Shown here: positions 52,601 to 61,500 of the stretch, piece by piece
How the letters are laid out: every line of letters begins with the position of its first letter
Numbering within the stretch: position 1 is the first letter of the stretch
NCBI RefSeq assembly: GCF_019704135.1
Contig: NZ_AP024355.1
Span: forward strand, 2,350,001 to 2,414,000
Direction of reading: 5' to 3'
Length of the DNA: 64,000 nucleotides
DNA from: Desulfuromonas versatilis
GTDB taxonomy: Bacteria > Desulfobacterota > Desulfuromonadia > Desulfuromonadales > NIT-T3
Translations under genes and position numbers: made by a program
The notes under the pieces: generated by a model
Seen by the model: the letters and a program-made list of their open reading frames with translations, nothing else
Told to the model about the DNA's origin: nothing
The model's database searches: none

Positions 52601-53577
52601 GCTATCGGGGTCGGACCAACTCAAAGTGTTGATATTCCATATATTTCCAGAGAAAATCACCCCTTTTCAGGAGCTATAGGCCGATTTTTGGGGACAAAAT
52701 CGGGCCCATAGTTTTCCTCTGCCTCGCGGAGCACAAATGCCTCCCCACATTGAAAAATATCGCGGGGTTTTCCTCGAGCACCAAGTGCCGCTTGGGTCTG
52801 TCGAATAAAATCAGAGCTTCCAACAGCAATGCTCCGAGTCCAGTGTTCTTCCCGCAGTCCATCCTCAGTGAGCAGGGCTTCGTCGATCCAGTCTCGGTAA
52901 ACCTCTCTTAATTGACTTACGGAGGAGAGTTCAAGCGCATCCAAGAGTGCGTCAAGGTCAAGGACGGTGTTGCGCCGCCGAGTCCCGTAAACTTCTTGAT
53001 ACCCTCCATGGGGCCACTCGGCGGGGTGCTTAACAACTCCGGCACGTACCATGTTCAAATCGATATAGGTGAGGCACCTTGTCAGGTGCGGCCCCGATTC
53101 AATCGCCGTGGCATGGTAACGGTCTTCCCAAAATGCTCCCTTGCGGCCTTTGCGCTGGTTGTATTCTTGCCCTACCCGTCCTGAAACTAGCTGCATCAGC
53201 GCTGGGATATTGTTTTCGCTGCAATCATTTTTGACCAATAAATGCACATGATTGCAGGTTACCGTGTAGTTCAGGACGCTAACACCGAACCGTTTTCGTC
53301 CCTGGTATAGCCACTGAATGTAGCGTTGCCGATCCTGAGAAAACTTCAGCAAAAATTCCTTCTGGTGGCATCGGTGCGTGATGTGCCAAATGTGGCCAGG
53401 GAGGAAATGCCGATTCGCTCTGGGCACAGGGATGTCCTTTCGGGGTGCTTGCAAAAAATCGTCATGATTTGCTATGGGCCCGATTTTGCCGCTAAAAATC
53501 GAGCCATAGCCCTTTTTTTAGGTGAAAATTCGGGTTATTTTCGTTTTATTTCAGGTAGTTAACTTGGTCCGACCCGG
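52601..53577. mobile_element. REP/RAYT element, full-length reference copy E
   Basis: A 977-bp element. Left end: GGGGTCGGACCAACTCAAAG and a palindrome GCCGATTTTTGGGGACAAAATCGGGC. Right end: palindrome GGGCCCGATTTTGCCGCTAAAAATCGAGCC then GTTAACTTGGTCCGACCC. One transposase gene fills the middle on the minus strand. The outer ends form an inverted repeat of about 18 bases. All other copies in the window are parts of this layout. Confidence 0.88.
52657..53454 (-). CDS. REP-associated tyrosine transposase (RAYT, Y1 family), intact
   Basis: A 265-residue Y1 transposase. Landmarks: ANRHFLPGHIWHITHRCHQK at the N-terminus, HUH motif CNHVHLLV (about residues 73-80), catalytic-Tyr helix QEYNQRKGRKGAFWEDRYHA, then DLNMVRAGVVKHPAEWPHGG, a strongly conserved RAYT block. 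The predicted start is a TTG next to the right palindrome. It would mobilise the flanking hairpin sequences in the manner of REP/BIME elements. It is the only copy with both ends and a complete frame. Confidence 0.88.
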   Translation of the reverse strand: MQAPRKDIPVPRANRHFLPGHIWHITHRCHQKEFLLKFSQDRQRYIQWLYQGRKRFGVSVLNYTVTCNHVHLLVKNDCSENNIPALMQLVSGRVGQEYNQRKGRKGAFWEDRYHATAIESGPHLTRCLTYIDLNMVRAGVVKHPAEWPHGGYQEVYGTRRRNTVLDLDALLDALELSSVSQLREVYRDWIDEALLTEDGLREEHWTRSIAVGSSDFIRQTQAALGARGKPRDIFQCGEAFVLREAEENYGPDFVPKNRPIAPEKG

Positions 53578-53585
53578 ACTCAAAC

Positions 53586-53742
53586 TGTGCACAGGGATGT
53601 CCTTCCGGGGTGCTTGCAAAAAATCGTAATGATTTGCTATGGGCCCAATTTTGCCGCTAAAAATCGAGCCATAGCCCATTTTTCAGGTGAAAATTCGGGT
53701 AATTTTCGTTTTATTTCGGGTAGTTAATTTGGTCCGACCCGG
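53586..53742. repeat. REP element, right-end fragment (copy F)
   Basis: Contains the first ~20 bases of the transposase gene, the right palindrome and the terminus GTTAATTTGGTCCGACCC (one change). Left part missing. Confidence 0.85.
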
Positions 53743-53829
53743 GCTTACATAACGAGGCTGTAGAAAAACCCCTCGAGGCCTCTGGGGTTGGACAAAGCTG
53801 AGCTGTTGATTCTGAATGACTAACATTAC
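53743..53829. other. Short unassigned spacer, possible foreign IS terminus
   Basis: GAGGCTGTAGAAAAACCCC resembles the end of an IS4/IS1182-type element, but nothing else of an IS is present. Confidence 0.3.
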
Positions 53830-54008
53830 GCTATCGGGATGGGACCAAGTCAAAGCCTTGATATTCCATACAATTCCAGAGAAAATCACCCCTTTTCAAG
53901 AGCTATAGCCCGATTTTTGAGGCCAAAATCGGGCCCATAGCCTCGATTTCAAGTAAAAATACGGATTCTTTGCGTTTCATTTCAAGTAGTTAACTTGGTC
54001 CGACCCGG
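53830..54008. repeat. Miniature REP element without transposase (copy G)
   Basis: A 179-bp non-coding unit with both ends: left CTATCGGGATGGGACCAAGTC, central palindrome AGCCCGATTTTTGAGGCCAAAATCGGGC, and right terminus GTTAACTTGGTCCGACCC. MITE-like. Confidence 0.85.
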
Positions 54009-54010
54009 AG

Positions 54011-54086
54011 TTAATAGCCCTTTTTTTAGGTGAAAATTCGGGTTATTTTCGTTTTATTTCGGGCAGTTAACTTGGTCCGACCCGGA
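54011..54086. repeat. REP element, right-terminus fragment (copy H)
   Basis: The last 76 bases of an element (from AATAGCCCTTTTTTTAGGTG to GTTAACTTGGTCCGACCC), joined head-to-tail to copy G. Confidence 0.85.
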
Positions 54087-54093
54087 CTCACCC

Positions 54094-54342
54094 CGATCCT
54101 GAGAAAACTTCAGCAAAAATTCCTTCTTGTGGCATCGGTGCGTGATGTGCCAGATGTGGCCAGGGAGGAAATGCCGATTCGCTCTGGGCACAGGGATGTC
54201 CTTCCGGGGTGCTTCCAAAAAATCGTCATGATTTGCTATGGGCCCAATTTTGCCACAAAAAATCGAGCCATAGCCCTTTTTTCAGGTGAAAATTCAAGTT
54301 ATTTTCGTGTTATTTCGGGTAGTTAACTTGGTCCGACCCGGG
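54094..54342. repeat. REP element, right part with transposase 5' end (copy I)
   Basis: Contains the first ~120 bases of the transposase gene, the right palindrome and the terminus. The rest is deleted. Confidence 0.85.
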
Positions 54343-54675
54343 CTTATTCCCGGGCGTCACAAATTCCGAGTTGCCCACTGCGACGCTCTCTGTCCAGCAG
54401 CCCTCCCTGTAGCAACCCCCGGCCCCTTGCAAGGCATCTACCCACCGCCGATAGCTCTCCCTAAACTGTCCGGGGCTCGAAAACCCGCACAATTGCATCA
54501 GGCCTTGGTGATCGATAATCCCATATCGGTCTCGAGGGTTTTGGATTTCCTGGTAGCCGCCATGTTCCCAATGCCCTGGGTGCTGCACCACCCCAGCCCT
54601 TACCATATTCAAGTCGATATACGCCAGACAGCAATTTTCGATTGTCATTTCGACCACCCCGCCCACCAACGACAC
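54343..54675 (-). pseudogene. Diverged RAYT transposase fragment (copy J)
   Basis: Codes for a C-terminal piece with the RAYT block YIDLNMVRAGVVQHPGHWEHGGYQEIQ, clearly different in sequence from the other copies (a separate subfamily). The N-terminal catalytic region is missing. Confidence 0.8.
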
Positions 54676-54740
54676 CGCCAGTTAGGTCGAGATGCCTACC
54701 TTACCGGGAGAGGCCCCTTGTTTCTATGTGTCTAATTGTT

Positions 54741-55085
54741 TTATGAAATTTTTTCGGTCAATTCTTTTGATACTTTTTTCATCAACTTCATGATTTCTTG
54801 ATTAAGGATATCGTCAGAGGTACTTTGTGGTTTAAAAAACCCACCTTCTCGGAATTTTTCGGTGGTAAATAGAAAGTTTAAATAACTTTCAAGCAATTCA
54901 ATTTTTGTGGAAGGCCTATTTAAATGTTTTTTAAATTTTTCCTTATACGTGTCAACCTCTTCCTTGAGTGAGGTAGCATGGTGCTCATCATAAAATAACT
55001 CAGCAAATTGACTTTGGCTTAGGCCTATTTTTTTAAGCCATCTTTTTATTTCGGCCTGCTTTTCAAAAACTTCATTTTTGCTCAT
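54741..55085 (-). CDS. Small protein with HTH-like N-terminus, unknown function
   Basis: A 114-residue helical, Lys/Glu-rich protein. RWLKKIGLSQSQFAELFYDEHH looks like an XRE-type recognition helix region. AT-rich, lies alone between REP debris and the tiny-protein pair on the opposite strand. No family recognised; a DNA-binding role is only inferred. Confidence 0.65.
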   Translation of the reverse strand: MSKNEVFEKQAEIKRWLKKIGLSQSQFAELFYDEHHATSLKEEVDTYKEKFKKHLNRPSTKIELLESYLNFLFTTEKFREGGFFKPQSTSDDILNQEIMKLMKKVSKELTEKIS

Positions 55086-55167
55086 GCTTGTCCCCGTTTG
55101 TCCCTAGTGCCTTTTGTAGACTCTCCTCAAGCTGGGAGGCGAAAACACCCAAGAAAGGAGAGGCATT

Positions 55168-55314
55168 ATGGTAAAGCGATCGAAAACACCGATGACCCCG
55201 GAAGCCGCCGCAAGGATTCAAAGTACGCAGGCAAAAAAAGGTGGAGGAAAAGTTTTAAAGGGGTCTTTCACAGCACGAGTACAAAAGGCCGCAACAAAAA
55301 ACACCAAAAAATAA
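55168..55314 (+). CDS. Tiny basic protein (48 aa), SMP-like family
   Basis: Encodes a 48-residue very basic protein; core MTPEAAARIQSTQAKKGGGK followed by GSFTARVQKAATKN. The pattern 'MTPxAAARIQSxxAKxxGGxVxxGSFxARxQxAAxKN' is one I associate with small proteobacterial proteins related to a seed-maturation-protein repeat; this is a recollection, not a search. A strong RBS (AAAGGAGA, six bases before ATG) supports it. It is followed 21 bases later by a second tiny gene and then a terminator. Confidence 0.72.
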   Translation: MVKRSKTPMTPEAAARIQSTQAKKGGGKVLKGSFTARVQKAATKNTKK

Positions 55315-55335
55315 TTCAAAGACTGGGAGGTCAAA

Positions 55336-55470
55336 ATGCCGAACACCGATGGTATGAGTCAAGCTGAACTCGATCTTTGGTCGGATATTAACAACCCCAA
55401 CAACGATGCGGATATGGATGACTGGGCTGACGCCCACAATCCAAACAACGAAGATTATTTAGGAGATTAA
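55336..55470 (+). CDS. Tiny acidic protein (44 aa) with two NPNN motifs
   Basis: A 44-residue, strongly acidic protein; two similar segments, DLWSDINNPNNDADMDD and DWADAHNPNNEDYLGD, each contain N-P-N-N. RBS GGGAGG five bases before ATG. It pairs with the basic tiny protein just upstream, so the two may form a charge-complementary complex. A terminator follows 20 bases after the stop. Confidence 0.7.
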   Translation: MPNTDGMSQAELDLWSDINNPNNDADMDDWADAHNPNNEDYLGD

Positions 55471-55490
55471 CAAGGGGCCTCCCAGCCCTG

Positions 55491-55522
55491 AGGGAGTAGG
55501 CCAAAGGCCTGCTCCCTTTTTT
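55491..55522 (+). terminator. Terminator of the tiny-protein operon
   Basis: Stem GGGAGTAGGCC / GGCCTGCTCCC (one wobble pair) with loop AAA and six T. Confidence 0.92.
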
Positions 55523-55922
55523 ATTCAAGCAAACCAGCCAATGCATTCTGACGAAAATTAATCATAAAACCTTTTTGATCCTTTTTGAATTCAGAATATG
55601 AGAAATCGGCCTGCGTTTTCTCGAGGGCATTAATGCATAGATCTCTTTTGGTAATCAGAGTACTAATTCCAATAGGTCTATTGTAGGAAGATACACATTG
55701 ATCAATAAGAGCATATTCGATTTTTGTAGGGTACCTGTTGTCTTCGGTATAATGTTCGTAAGTTCGAGCCCCTGTTAAGGTTAAAGCGAAAAGCAAAAAA
55801 GCAGGAATTAAAGGCTTGATAAATTTGTAGCCATCAAGAGGTTTCTCGCAGTGTTGACAATTCGTGCCACCAGTAACCACGATATTGTTTTCTTTTTGGC
55901 AGTCTGGACAAATTATTTTCAT
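55521..55922 (-). CDS. Zinc-ribbon membrane protein of unknown function
   Basis: A 133-residue protein: zinc ribbon (CPDCQKENNIVVTGGTNCQHC) at residues 5-25, one membrane helix (FIKPLIPAFLLFALTLTGA) and a small external domain with two Cys. Same architecture as the cassette protein at 50596 but not similar in sequence. AT-rich. Start set at the Met before the ribbon. Confidence 0.72.
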   Translation of the reverse strand: MKIICPDCQKENNIVVTGGTNCQHCEKPLDGYKFIKPLIPAFLLFALTLTGARTYEHYTEDNRYPTKIEYALIDQCVSSYNRPIGISTLITKRDLCINALEKTQADFSYSEFKKDQKGFMINFRQNALAGLLE

Positions 55923-56068
55923 GCTTATTTCATAGTGTTGCAGAGCTGCAGTCGGAGGAAGGCAGCTCATGAACACCCCTCCCGAAAATAGTCAATAACC
56001 ATGCAACCGCCCGGCTATAACAGGCGGCTATCTGGGTCGGACCACGCTAATTATTCCCAATGCCCGGA

Positions 56069-56246
56069 CTAACGGGGTCGGACCAAGTTAACATGTTGAT
56101 ACTCCATATACTTCCAGAGAAAATCACCCCTTTTCAGGAGCTATAGACCGATTTTTGGGGCCAAAATCGGGCCCATAGTTTTCCTCTGCCTCGCGGAGCA
56201 CAAATGCTTCCCCACATTGAAAAATATCGCGGGGTTTTCCTCGAAC
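56069..56246. repeat. REP element, left-end fragment (copy K)
   Basis: Left terminus CTAACGGGGTCGGACCAAG, palindrome, and ~75 bases of the transposase 3' end; stops at TTCCTCGAAC next to copy L. A degenerate terminus also lies just before it at about 56034-56050. Confidence 0.83.
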
Positions 56247-56254
56247 CCCTGGGG

Positions 56255-56430
56255 TCTAGCGGGGTCGGACCAAGTTAAAAAGTTGATATTCCATATAATT
56301 CCAAAGCAAATAACCCCTTTTCAAGAGCTATAGCCCGATTTTTGGGGCCAAAATCAGGCCCACAGCCTCGATTTCCGAAAAAAACAAGGGTTTTTTCTTG
56401 TCATTTCAATAGTTAACTTGGCCAGCCCCG
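56255..56430. repeat. Miniature REP element without transposase (copy L)
   Basis: A 176-bp unit with left TAGCGGGGTCGGACCAAGTT, palindrome (CCCGATTTTTGGGGCCAAAATCAGG) and degenerate right terminus GTTAACTTGGCCAGCCCC. MITE-like, like copy G. Confidence 0.83.
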
Positions 56431-56439
56431 TATACAAAT

Positions 56440-57714
56440 CTAGTTGTCAGTTATGTCTGACCATCTAAGAAAAAACAGGAAGTAAGGGTCTCGTATATCG
56501 AACACATCATTCTCACCGTCCCACTCCACAATTCGGTCTAAGGCAGCATCATTTACAATTCTTGCTGAATGCTCACAAGCACCGATAATGCTTGACCCGC
56601 TAGGCCCTGCCGTTTTACACATGCCGACAATTCGTTCATTGAGTGGTGTGTATCGAAAAGTTAGAGTGGGTGGGTCAAGAGATAATGCTTTGACGAGAAG
56701 CCGATAAACGTCCCCATCCCACCCATATTTTGTTTGGTGAATAAGCCTGTCAGAACCTCTTGTTTTTGGACCTTCTTTCATTTTTTCAACTATAGATCCA
56801 TAGTCCGTAGACAGGACGGTCCTACGACACACCTTCCGTAACATTTCTTTGTCATTTATTAGCTCAATAAGACCGTCAGAATAAGCACGGACCCCAAGTT
56901 CATAACATGCATTCAAGCAGAGATACTGCATCAATTGAGGCGACCCCGCAGCCTCGCTTGAGAGAACGTCTATGGCGGTATTTCTGTATGAAATATTTAG
57001 CCTTGGAAACCCTTTGTATGCAATTTTTTTGAGAATTTCATTTCCCCAATACTCAAAATCGATTGAAAAAACCCTCCCCCGGAGATCTGGGTTACCTCTA
57101 ATAACATCATCTGAATGATAAGGTACTGATGCACATATAAATCTTACGCCTTGTCGAATAGCTTCTTTAATCTGTTTCGCAATTTCACTTTGCGTGCTTT
57201 TGGGTATGTAGTGAAAATCATCAATAAATACGATAAAGTCAGTTCCTGCCAACTCTCTGATCAAAAGCTGCAAACAATCGACTGAAAAACTAGAAGATGT
57301 GGTCTCACTATCGGAACGTGAAGACTCAACAGTCACCCCAGCTTTTCCTTTAGCGAATATTGCGTTGCCCTCTAGTTGACCAGAACCAGCAACTTTTCCA
57401 CCGCTACTGGAAGTTGTCGAGTTTGACTCTAAAATAGGAGTTCCCAAAATATCGAAAACCTTTAACCACAGATCCTCTGGTTTGGCAACCCCAGCTCCAG
57501 TAACCTGAACTAGGCTTTCTCGCCCTAAGCATTGTTCGACAAAAACCGTTTTTCCTGATTTTGATGGCCCAGAAATAGAGATCAACATTGATCCCATATC
57601 GAGTGTATCAAGAAGCTGTTCTTTTTTTTCGATTAAATGATCATCTACGAAAGTATGGACTGGAAAAGCACCTGGTGTAAAAACTTGAGAAGACTTCAAC
57701 ATATTCATATCCAT
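56440..57714 (-). CDS. AAA-type ATPase of unknown function
   Basis: A P-loop ATPase of about 424 residues from this start. Walker A ISGPSKSGKTVFVEQC is near the N-terminus, a Gly/Ser/Thr-rich insert follows (about 50 residues), Walker B is DFIVFIDDFHYI, sensor-like FICASVPYH, and the C-terminal part resembles a winged helix ending FDIRDPYFLFFLRWS, common in bacterial AAA ATPases of the ORC/STAND-like 'ATP-binding protein' type. The start is uncertain: the frame continues to a TTG at 57816 and no good RBS exists at any candidate. It may be cotranscribed with the repeat protein upstream. AT-rich, in the mobile island; a defence or plasmid-maintenance role is possible but not shown. Confidence 0.8.
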   Translation of the reverse strand: MDMNMLKSSQVFTPGAFPVHTFVDDHLIEKKEQLLDTLDMGSMLISISGPSKSGKTVFVEQCLGRESLVQVTGAGVAKPEDLWLKVFDILGTPILESNSTTSSSGGKVAGSGQLEGNAIFAKGKAGVTVESSRSDSETTSSSFSVDCLQLLIRELAGTDFIVFIDDFHYIPKSTQSEIAKQIKEAIRQGVRFICASVPYHSDDVIRGNPDLRGRVFSIDFEYWGNEILKKIAYKGFPRLNISYRNTAIDVLSSEAAGSPQLMQYLCLNACYELGVRAYSDGLIELINDKEMLRKVCRRTVLSTDYGSIVEKMKEGPKTRGSDRLIHQTKYGWDGDVYRLLVKALSLDPPTLTFRYTPLNERIVGMCKTAGPSGSSIIGACEHSARIVNDAALDRIVEWDGENDVFDIRDPYFLFFLRWSDITDN

Positions 57715-57831
57715 TGAAATAGTCAATGTGATTACTGAAGGATAAGGACCATTCCACCACATTAATAATGCCATAATGAAGCGATCGTGTGCGGATTTCC
57801 CTATTTTATATGACAATTTATATTACTTTTT

Positions 57832-58056
57832 TCAATCTTCAAGCCAAGGCAACTCCTCGTTTGAAGGGCCATAAATGTAGTCATTGTGAATGTAAAATTT
57901 TCCACTTTTTAGTGGGCCATATATGTAACCATCTTGAATGTAATATTTTCCGCCATTTTTTGGGCCATAAATATAATCACCCTGAATATAGAATTTGCCG
58001 GATTCCTTTGGACCATAGATATAGTTGTCTTGAATGTAATATTTTCCAGAGCTCAT
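57832..58056 (-). CDS. Small protein of four perfect-period 16-residue repeats
   Basis: A 74-residue protein made of four tandem 16-residue repeats (SGKYYIQDNYIYGPKE, SGKFYIQGDYIYGPKN, GGKYYIQDGYIYGPLK and SGKFYIHNDYIYGPSN) plus an acidic tail EELPWLED. The pattern G-K-aromatic-Y-I-x3-Y-I-Y-G-P alternates like short beta-hairpins. RBS GGAGG nine bases before ATG. It is directly upstream of the AAA ATPase on the same strand. No function known to me. Confidence 0.78.
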   Translation of the reverse strand: MSSGKYYIQDNYIYGPKESGKFYIQGDYIYGPKNGGKYYIQDGYIYGPLKSGKFYIHNDYIYGPSNEELPWLED

Positions 58057-58351
58057 ATTTAAATTCCTCCAATTGAGCTATAACAGCTGGGACAGGCGGG
58101 GTCGACCCACGATATATGCCTGAAATAAATAGTTTAATACCCCAAAAGTAGCGGTTTACAGGGCTTAAAGGCCTCATTTGGGTGGTAAAATCAGTACCGC
58201 AAGAAGAAGCCTCCGCCCTCAACACCTCCGCCTCTGCACATCCGCTCTAGGGGCAAGCCTTTTCCATGGCAATCTGACCAATCCTGTCTTGTTGCGTGAC
58301 TCTGAACATGCAGCGAGCCCTCACGCCCCCCCCTCACACTCCCCCATTCCC
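58057..58351. other. Interval with right border of the island, no gene
   Basis: Contains a degenerate REP terminus GGCGGGGTCGACCCACG at about 58097-58112 that marks the right edge of the repeat-rich region. I see no supported gene here. Confidence 0.5.
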
Positions 58352-58397
58352 CAAAAACAAAAAACCGCCCAGAAGCATCCAACTTCTCCGGGCGGTC
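58352..58397 (-). terminator. Terminator of the addAB operon
   Basis: On the minus strand CCGCCCGGAGAAG ... CTTCTGGGCGG forms a hairpin followed by TTTTTTGTTTTTGG, about 130 bases beyond the addA stop. Confidence 0.85.
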
Positions 58398-58529
58398 TTA
58401 TTCATTCAAAGTCTGCGGGCGAACATCTCGCGGCTCCCTTGAGGTGTTTACAAGATCTTAATTTAATAATCCTTTCAGACTACAATGTCAAAGATAAAAA
58501 CCACTTCACCCACCTCTCCCCCTGCCCTG

Positions 58530-61500
58530 TCACCCACCGACTTCAGCAAAAACGTCAACCAGCGGAAAATACAAGGCTGCCTTCAACTGCCGTGTGGGCT
58601 CGAGGGCCCGGAACAGCCCCTGGTAGGCGGCGAGCTGCCCGCGGTACTTTTCCACCTCCTCATCGACGAAGGACCTCTCCTTCCCCTTGGGCGGGGCGCT
58701 GGTCTTGTAGTCGATGATCCAGCGCACCCCGGCGTCGTCGACGAAGGTGCGGTCGATGATGGCGTGGACCCGTTTGCCGTCGATCACCCCGGAGAGTGGG
58801 TATTCGCACACCGCGCTTTCGCGCGCCGCGAGCAGCCAGCGGCCCCGCTCGCTGGCCAGGGTGTTGGCCAGGGCCCGCAAAGCTTTTTCCTGGGCGCCGT
58901 CGAGCTCGGCGGCGGGCACGCCCAGCGAGCCCAGCTTACGGCGGACCGGGACCTCGATCTCCTTCAGCCTTTCCGCGGGCCAGCTCTGCAGCCCCTCGCG
59001 GGCGATGCGCTCGAGCCAGCCGTGGACCACGGTGCCGATGTGGCGGCCGGTCTCGGCCTCCCAGCCGGAGAAGAGCGCCGCCTCGGCGTCGAAATCCCTG
59101 GCCGCCGAAGGTTTGGCCGCTTCGGCGGCCAGGCTGACGGGAGCGGCTACCAGTTCGGGCAGCTGCCAACTGGAGGGCAGGCGGCGGATCGGCAGGAGGG
59201 GTTTCTGCTCCGGCTCGGGCTCCGGCGCTTCCGCCGGCCCCGCGAAAACAAACGCCCCCTGCACGGCGGGCCAGAGCTTGGCCAGCAGCGAGCCGGCGTC
59301 GGCGCGGAAATCGCCGTTGGCATTGGCCCCGGCGTGGCCGAGCAGGTGCAGGCGGCTCTTGGCGCGGGTGGCGGCGACGTAGAGCAGGCGCGAGACCTCG
59401 AGGTCCTCCTTGTCGCGCTCGAGGCGGCCGATGGTTTCGTAGATGGGGTCTTTGCCGTTGCCGCCCCGGGCCTCGATGGGGGCGAGCAGCAGGCCGCACT
59501 CGGGGTGCTCGAGCCAGCGCAGCAACGGCTTGTCGCCCTGGCGGGGGCGGCGGCCGAGGCCGGGCAGAATGACGGTGTCGAACTCCAGGCCCTTGGACTT
59601 GTGGATGGTCATGACCTGCAGGGCGTCGCCGGCGCGGGCGTCGGGGGCGGCGAAGAGCCGCTGCAGGCCCCGGTCGAGCTCGTCGAAGGAGGCGAGATCG
59701 CCACCGTGGTCGAGATCGTCGAGCAGGTCGAGGACCATTTCGGCGTCTTCGAGCCCGGCGGCATCGACGCAGGCCGGGCCGCCGAGGGCCAGCCAGCACC
59801 CCTCGACCAGCCGGCGCAGGCCGATGCGGCCGCGTTGGGCGACGCCGCTGGCGAGAATGGCGCTGAGACGCCCGGCGCGCTCCCGGCCGTCGGCGGAGAG
59901 GCAGCCGAGGACCTCGGGGTCCTCGAGCAACTGGGGGATGGCGCGCTTGGGCTGCTCACCGCAGAGGGCGTGCAGGTCGGCCAGGGCCAGCCCGCACCAG
60001 GGGGCGCGCAGCACCGAGAGCCAGGCCAGGCGGTCGCCGGGGTGCAGCAGGGCGCGGGTGAGCGAGACCAGGTCGCGGGCCACGGGGCGGTCCTGCAGCA
60101 GGTCGATGTCCTGGGCCTTGTAGGCGAGCCCGGCGGCGCGCAGGGCGCGCAGGATCTCGAGCAGGTGGGTGCGTGAGCGCACCAGCACCGCGACGTTCTG
60201 CCCCGGGTGCTCGGCCTGGCAGCGGCGGATGATCTCGATCACCCTGCCCGCCTCGGCCAGCTCGTCGCGGCCGTCGAAGGGGTGCACCGCCACGGCCGGG
60301 GCGGCGAGCGGCGAGTGGATGGCGTGGGCTGGCGAATAGGGGACGGCGCCGCGGGCCTCGTCTTCGGCGGCGGGGAAGATGCCGGCGAAGGTGGCGTTGA
60401 CCCAGTCGACGATCCCCTGTCGGGAGCGGAAGTTGGCCTGGAGGCGCAGCGGCTGCAGGGCCACCTGGCCGATGCCGTGGGCGCGGGCGCGCAGGAACAG
60501 GCCGACCTCGGCCTCGCGGAAGCGGTAGATCGACTGCATGGGGTCGCCGACCAGGAACAGGGTGCGCCCGTCGCCGGGGGTCCACCCCTCGGTGAGCCGC
60601 TGCAGCAGCTCGTACTGCAGCCAGGAGGTGTCCTGGAACTCGTCGACCAGGATGTGGCTGAGCCGGGTGTCGAGCTTGAGCAGCAACTCGCTGGGCTGCT
60701 CGTTCTCCTGGAGCGCGGCCAGGGCCTTGAGGGCGATTTCGGCGAAATCGACCTCGCCCTGCTCGCCGAACACCAGCCAGAGCTCGGCCACCGCCAAAGG
60801 CAGCAGTTCGACCAGTGCCTCGAGGATCGCCCACTGCTCCTCGGGGTACTCGGCCCGCGGCAGGTCGCGGATCTCGGCGAGCAGCGCGGCAAGCTCGCTC
60901 TGCCCTTCTAGGCTATCGAGCAGCTGCTGCATGGCCGCCTTCATTTGCGGGTCGCCCCCGTCTTTTTCAGTGGGAAAGCCGGCGGACTTGTTCAGCCCTT
61001 TGGGCTTGCGCCACTCGCCCTTGCCGGTGAGCAGCAGGTCGGCGAGCCCCTGCCAGGCCGGCAGATCGGCGCTGTCGGACCCGGGAAAGGCCGGCAGATC
61101 CGCCAGGGCGCGCAGGGGCCGGGGATCGTCCGGGTCGAACTGGCCGGCGGCGTAGCGCCCCAGGGTCACCAGCTCCCGCTGCAGCCCCGGGGGGAAGGCG
61201 GCCAGGGCCTGGCGCAGGCGCCCCTCGACCAGCTCGCCCAGGGCCTCTTCGAGCACCTGGCGGGGAGCCGCGCCGCGCACCCGGTAGAGGTGGCGCAGCC
61301 ACTGGTCGCGGCGCTGCAGCAGGGCGACCAGCAGGTCGCGCAGCAAATCCAGGCGGTTGTCGATGTGGGCCAGCAGGCGCCCAACCTCGGCGGCGCCGGA
61401 GCGGCTCGAGCCGAGCCGCTCGAGGGTCTGTTCGGCGGCGGCGCGATAGAGCCCTTCGGGGGCCTCGGCGATCTGCGGCACGCCGCCGAAGCGGGTCACC

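Noticed and set aside
53743-53829. Complete IS4/IS1182-type element
   Set aside because: Only a terminus-like GAGGCTGTAGAAAAACCCC is visible; no transposase sequence.
55098-55367. An 89-codon plus-strand frame over the tiny-protein genes
   Set aside because: Lacks an RBS and runs through two better-supported small genes in other frames.
58485-60176. A 563-codon plus-strand frame over addA
   Set aside because: Antisense shadow in very GC-rich DNA, no RBS or motif.
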